From Opitutia bacterium (lineage in GTDB: Bacteria; Verrucomicrobiota; Verrucomicrobiae; Opitutales; Opitutaceae): 34,891 nt of DNA. The stretch lies in NCBI GenBank assembly GCA_947442255.1, contig CANEVO010000036.1, forward strand, positions 1 through 34,891, written 5' to 3'. The translations under genes and the position numbers were made by a program. This document shows positions 34,186 to 34,891 of the stretch, one piece after another (positions within the stretch are counted from its first letter, which is position 1; every line of letters starts with the position of its first letter). The notes below the pieces were generated by a model. The model did not search any database. It worked only from the letters and a program-made list of their open reading frames with translations, and was not told where the DNA came from.

Positions 34186-34891
34186 TCAGTCCTTCGGATA
34201 AAACTCCGGGCGGTAGCGCTTCGCGTAGAACCCCGTGGCCTTGTTGAGATCCAGGTCGGCGACGAGCAGGCCCTCCTCGCCATAGGGCACCCACTGCAGC
34301 AGATTGCCGTCGGGATCGATCAGCGACGTGGCGGAATTTTGCCGGCGCATCGCCTCGTTGACGCTCGCGAAGTAAATCGAGTTTTCCTTGGCCCGCAGGA
34401 TCATCGCCATCTCGTAGTAGGACTTCCCCCACTCCCGTCCGGCGGGCACCGCAGTGCCCGTGTCGCTCCCGGTGACCTGCGGCTGAAAAACGATCTTGGC
34501 CCCACGCACGGCCGCCCAGCGCACCGTCTCGGGAAACCGCCAGCCTTCGTGGCAGACGACCACACCAAAGGGGACGCCTTTGACCTGAAACATGCGGCGG
34601 GTTCCCTCGGGCACATAATTCCGCTCCTCCCCACCCGGCGTGATCTGATCCTTCGTCTGGTGGCCGAGGACTTCGCCGCTGGCATCGATCACGAACGCCC
34701 GGTTTTGCAGGCCACGGGGCGTCACCCACTCCATCCCGACAATGGCGCTGACGCGATACTGCCGGCAGGCCGCCTGCAGGTCGCTCAGGGCACGCTCGAG
34801 CACCGGCTGGTCGGGCAAAGGCATGGGGGCGGAACCGCCGCGCAGCCCGGGCAGATAGGTCTCCGAGAAACAAACGATGTCGACCTGCTTC
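34186..34891 (-). CDS. Nitrilase-superfamily C-N hydrolase (cut by window edge)
   Basis: The minus strand is open from the window edge (34891) to TGA 34186-34188, about 234 residues of the C-terminal and central part. The Glu-Lys-Cys triad is present: Glu in VDIVCFSETYLPG near the edge, Lys in TKDQITPGGEERNYVPEG, and Cys in FGVVVCHEGWRFPETVRWAA. Later come KIVFQPQVTGSD, MILRAKENSIYFASVNEAMR and a closing YAKRYRPEFYPKD. The ATG at 34824 inside the frame would omit the catalytic Glu, so the true start is beyond the window. Family members hydrolyse amides or nitriles, such as N-carbamoyl compounds; the substrate is not known. It converges on the CocE pseudogene with a 13-nt gap. Confidence 0.9.
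   Translation of the reverse strand, partial: KQVDIVCFSETYLPGLRGGSAPMPLPDQPVLERALSDLQAACRQYRVSAIVGMEWVTPRGLQNRAFVIDASGEVLGHQTKDQITPGGEERNYVPEGTRRMFQVKGVPFGVVVCHEGWRFPETVRWAAVRGAKIVFQPQVTGSDTGTAVPAGREWGKSYYEMAMILRAKENSIYFASVNEAMRRQNSATSLIDPDGNLLQWVPYGEEGLLVADLDLNKATGFYAKRYRPEFYPKD

Overview
This window looks like a high-GC chromosome segment from a member of Verrucomicrobiota, most likely family Opitutaceae. I infer that from family style, not from a marker gene. The clues are a large TonB-dependent receptor with an N-terminal carboxypeptidase-regulatory-like domain, a GYF_2-domain membrane protein, a relic of a secreted-protein C-terminal domain common in Opitutaceae, DUF1080 and CocE/NonD hydrolases, and a one-piece YjeF-type NAD(P)HX repair enzyme next to pdxJ, acpS and dprA. 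No rRNA, tRNA, CRISPR array, transposase or complete mobile element was seen.

Left part (1-7.1 kb). The left edge cuts a minus-strand TIR-domain protein. It is followed by a decayed secreted-protein tail, a nested inverted repeat and a GYF_2 membrane protein. Next come the SelO protein AMPylase (minus), a gene-poor stretch with one coding-like relic, and a small lipoprotein carrying signal-peptidase motifs of the ER type (Ser/His). Divergent from that lipoprotein is a two-component system: a double-receiver histidine kinase broken by a one-base frameshift, translationally coupled to an intact NarL-type regulator.

Middle left (7.1-11.1 kb). A 1048-residue TonB receptor, a beta-helix (GH28-like) tail fragment and a DUF2062 fragment all lie on the minus strand. 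Three direct copies of a 33-40 bp repeat punctuate them. The copies sit just after the stop codons of the TonB receptor and tgt genes and at the broken 5' ends of the two fragments.

Core housekeeping (11.1-19.7 kb). tgt (whose product lacks the three zinc-binding cysteines) is divergent from trpG/pabA, which is followed by nrdR, an unknown gene and a HIT hydrolase. The minus-strand operon pdxJ - acpS - unknown anchored protein - nnr - dprA converges on them and has two ATGA stop/start overlaps. A VC0807-like membrane protein is divergent from pdxJ.

Metabolic part (19.8-31.5 kb, all minus strand). In transcription order this holds a GntP-type permease, guaA, a LolA-like exported protein, hisD-hisC-hisB-hisH, gltA and a secreted double alpha/beta-hydrolase esterase.

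Right end (31.7-34.9 kb). A DUF1080 gene and a CocE/NonD hydrolase are both interrupted by several in-frame stop codons and frameshifts, and a nitrilase-superfamily gene runs off the right edge. Broken genes are numerous for so short a window. Either this lineage is shedding accessory catabolic genes or the assembly carries errors; read mapping would separate the two.
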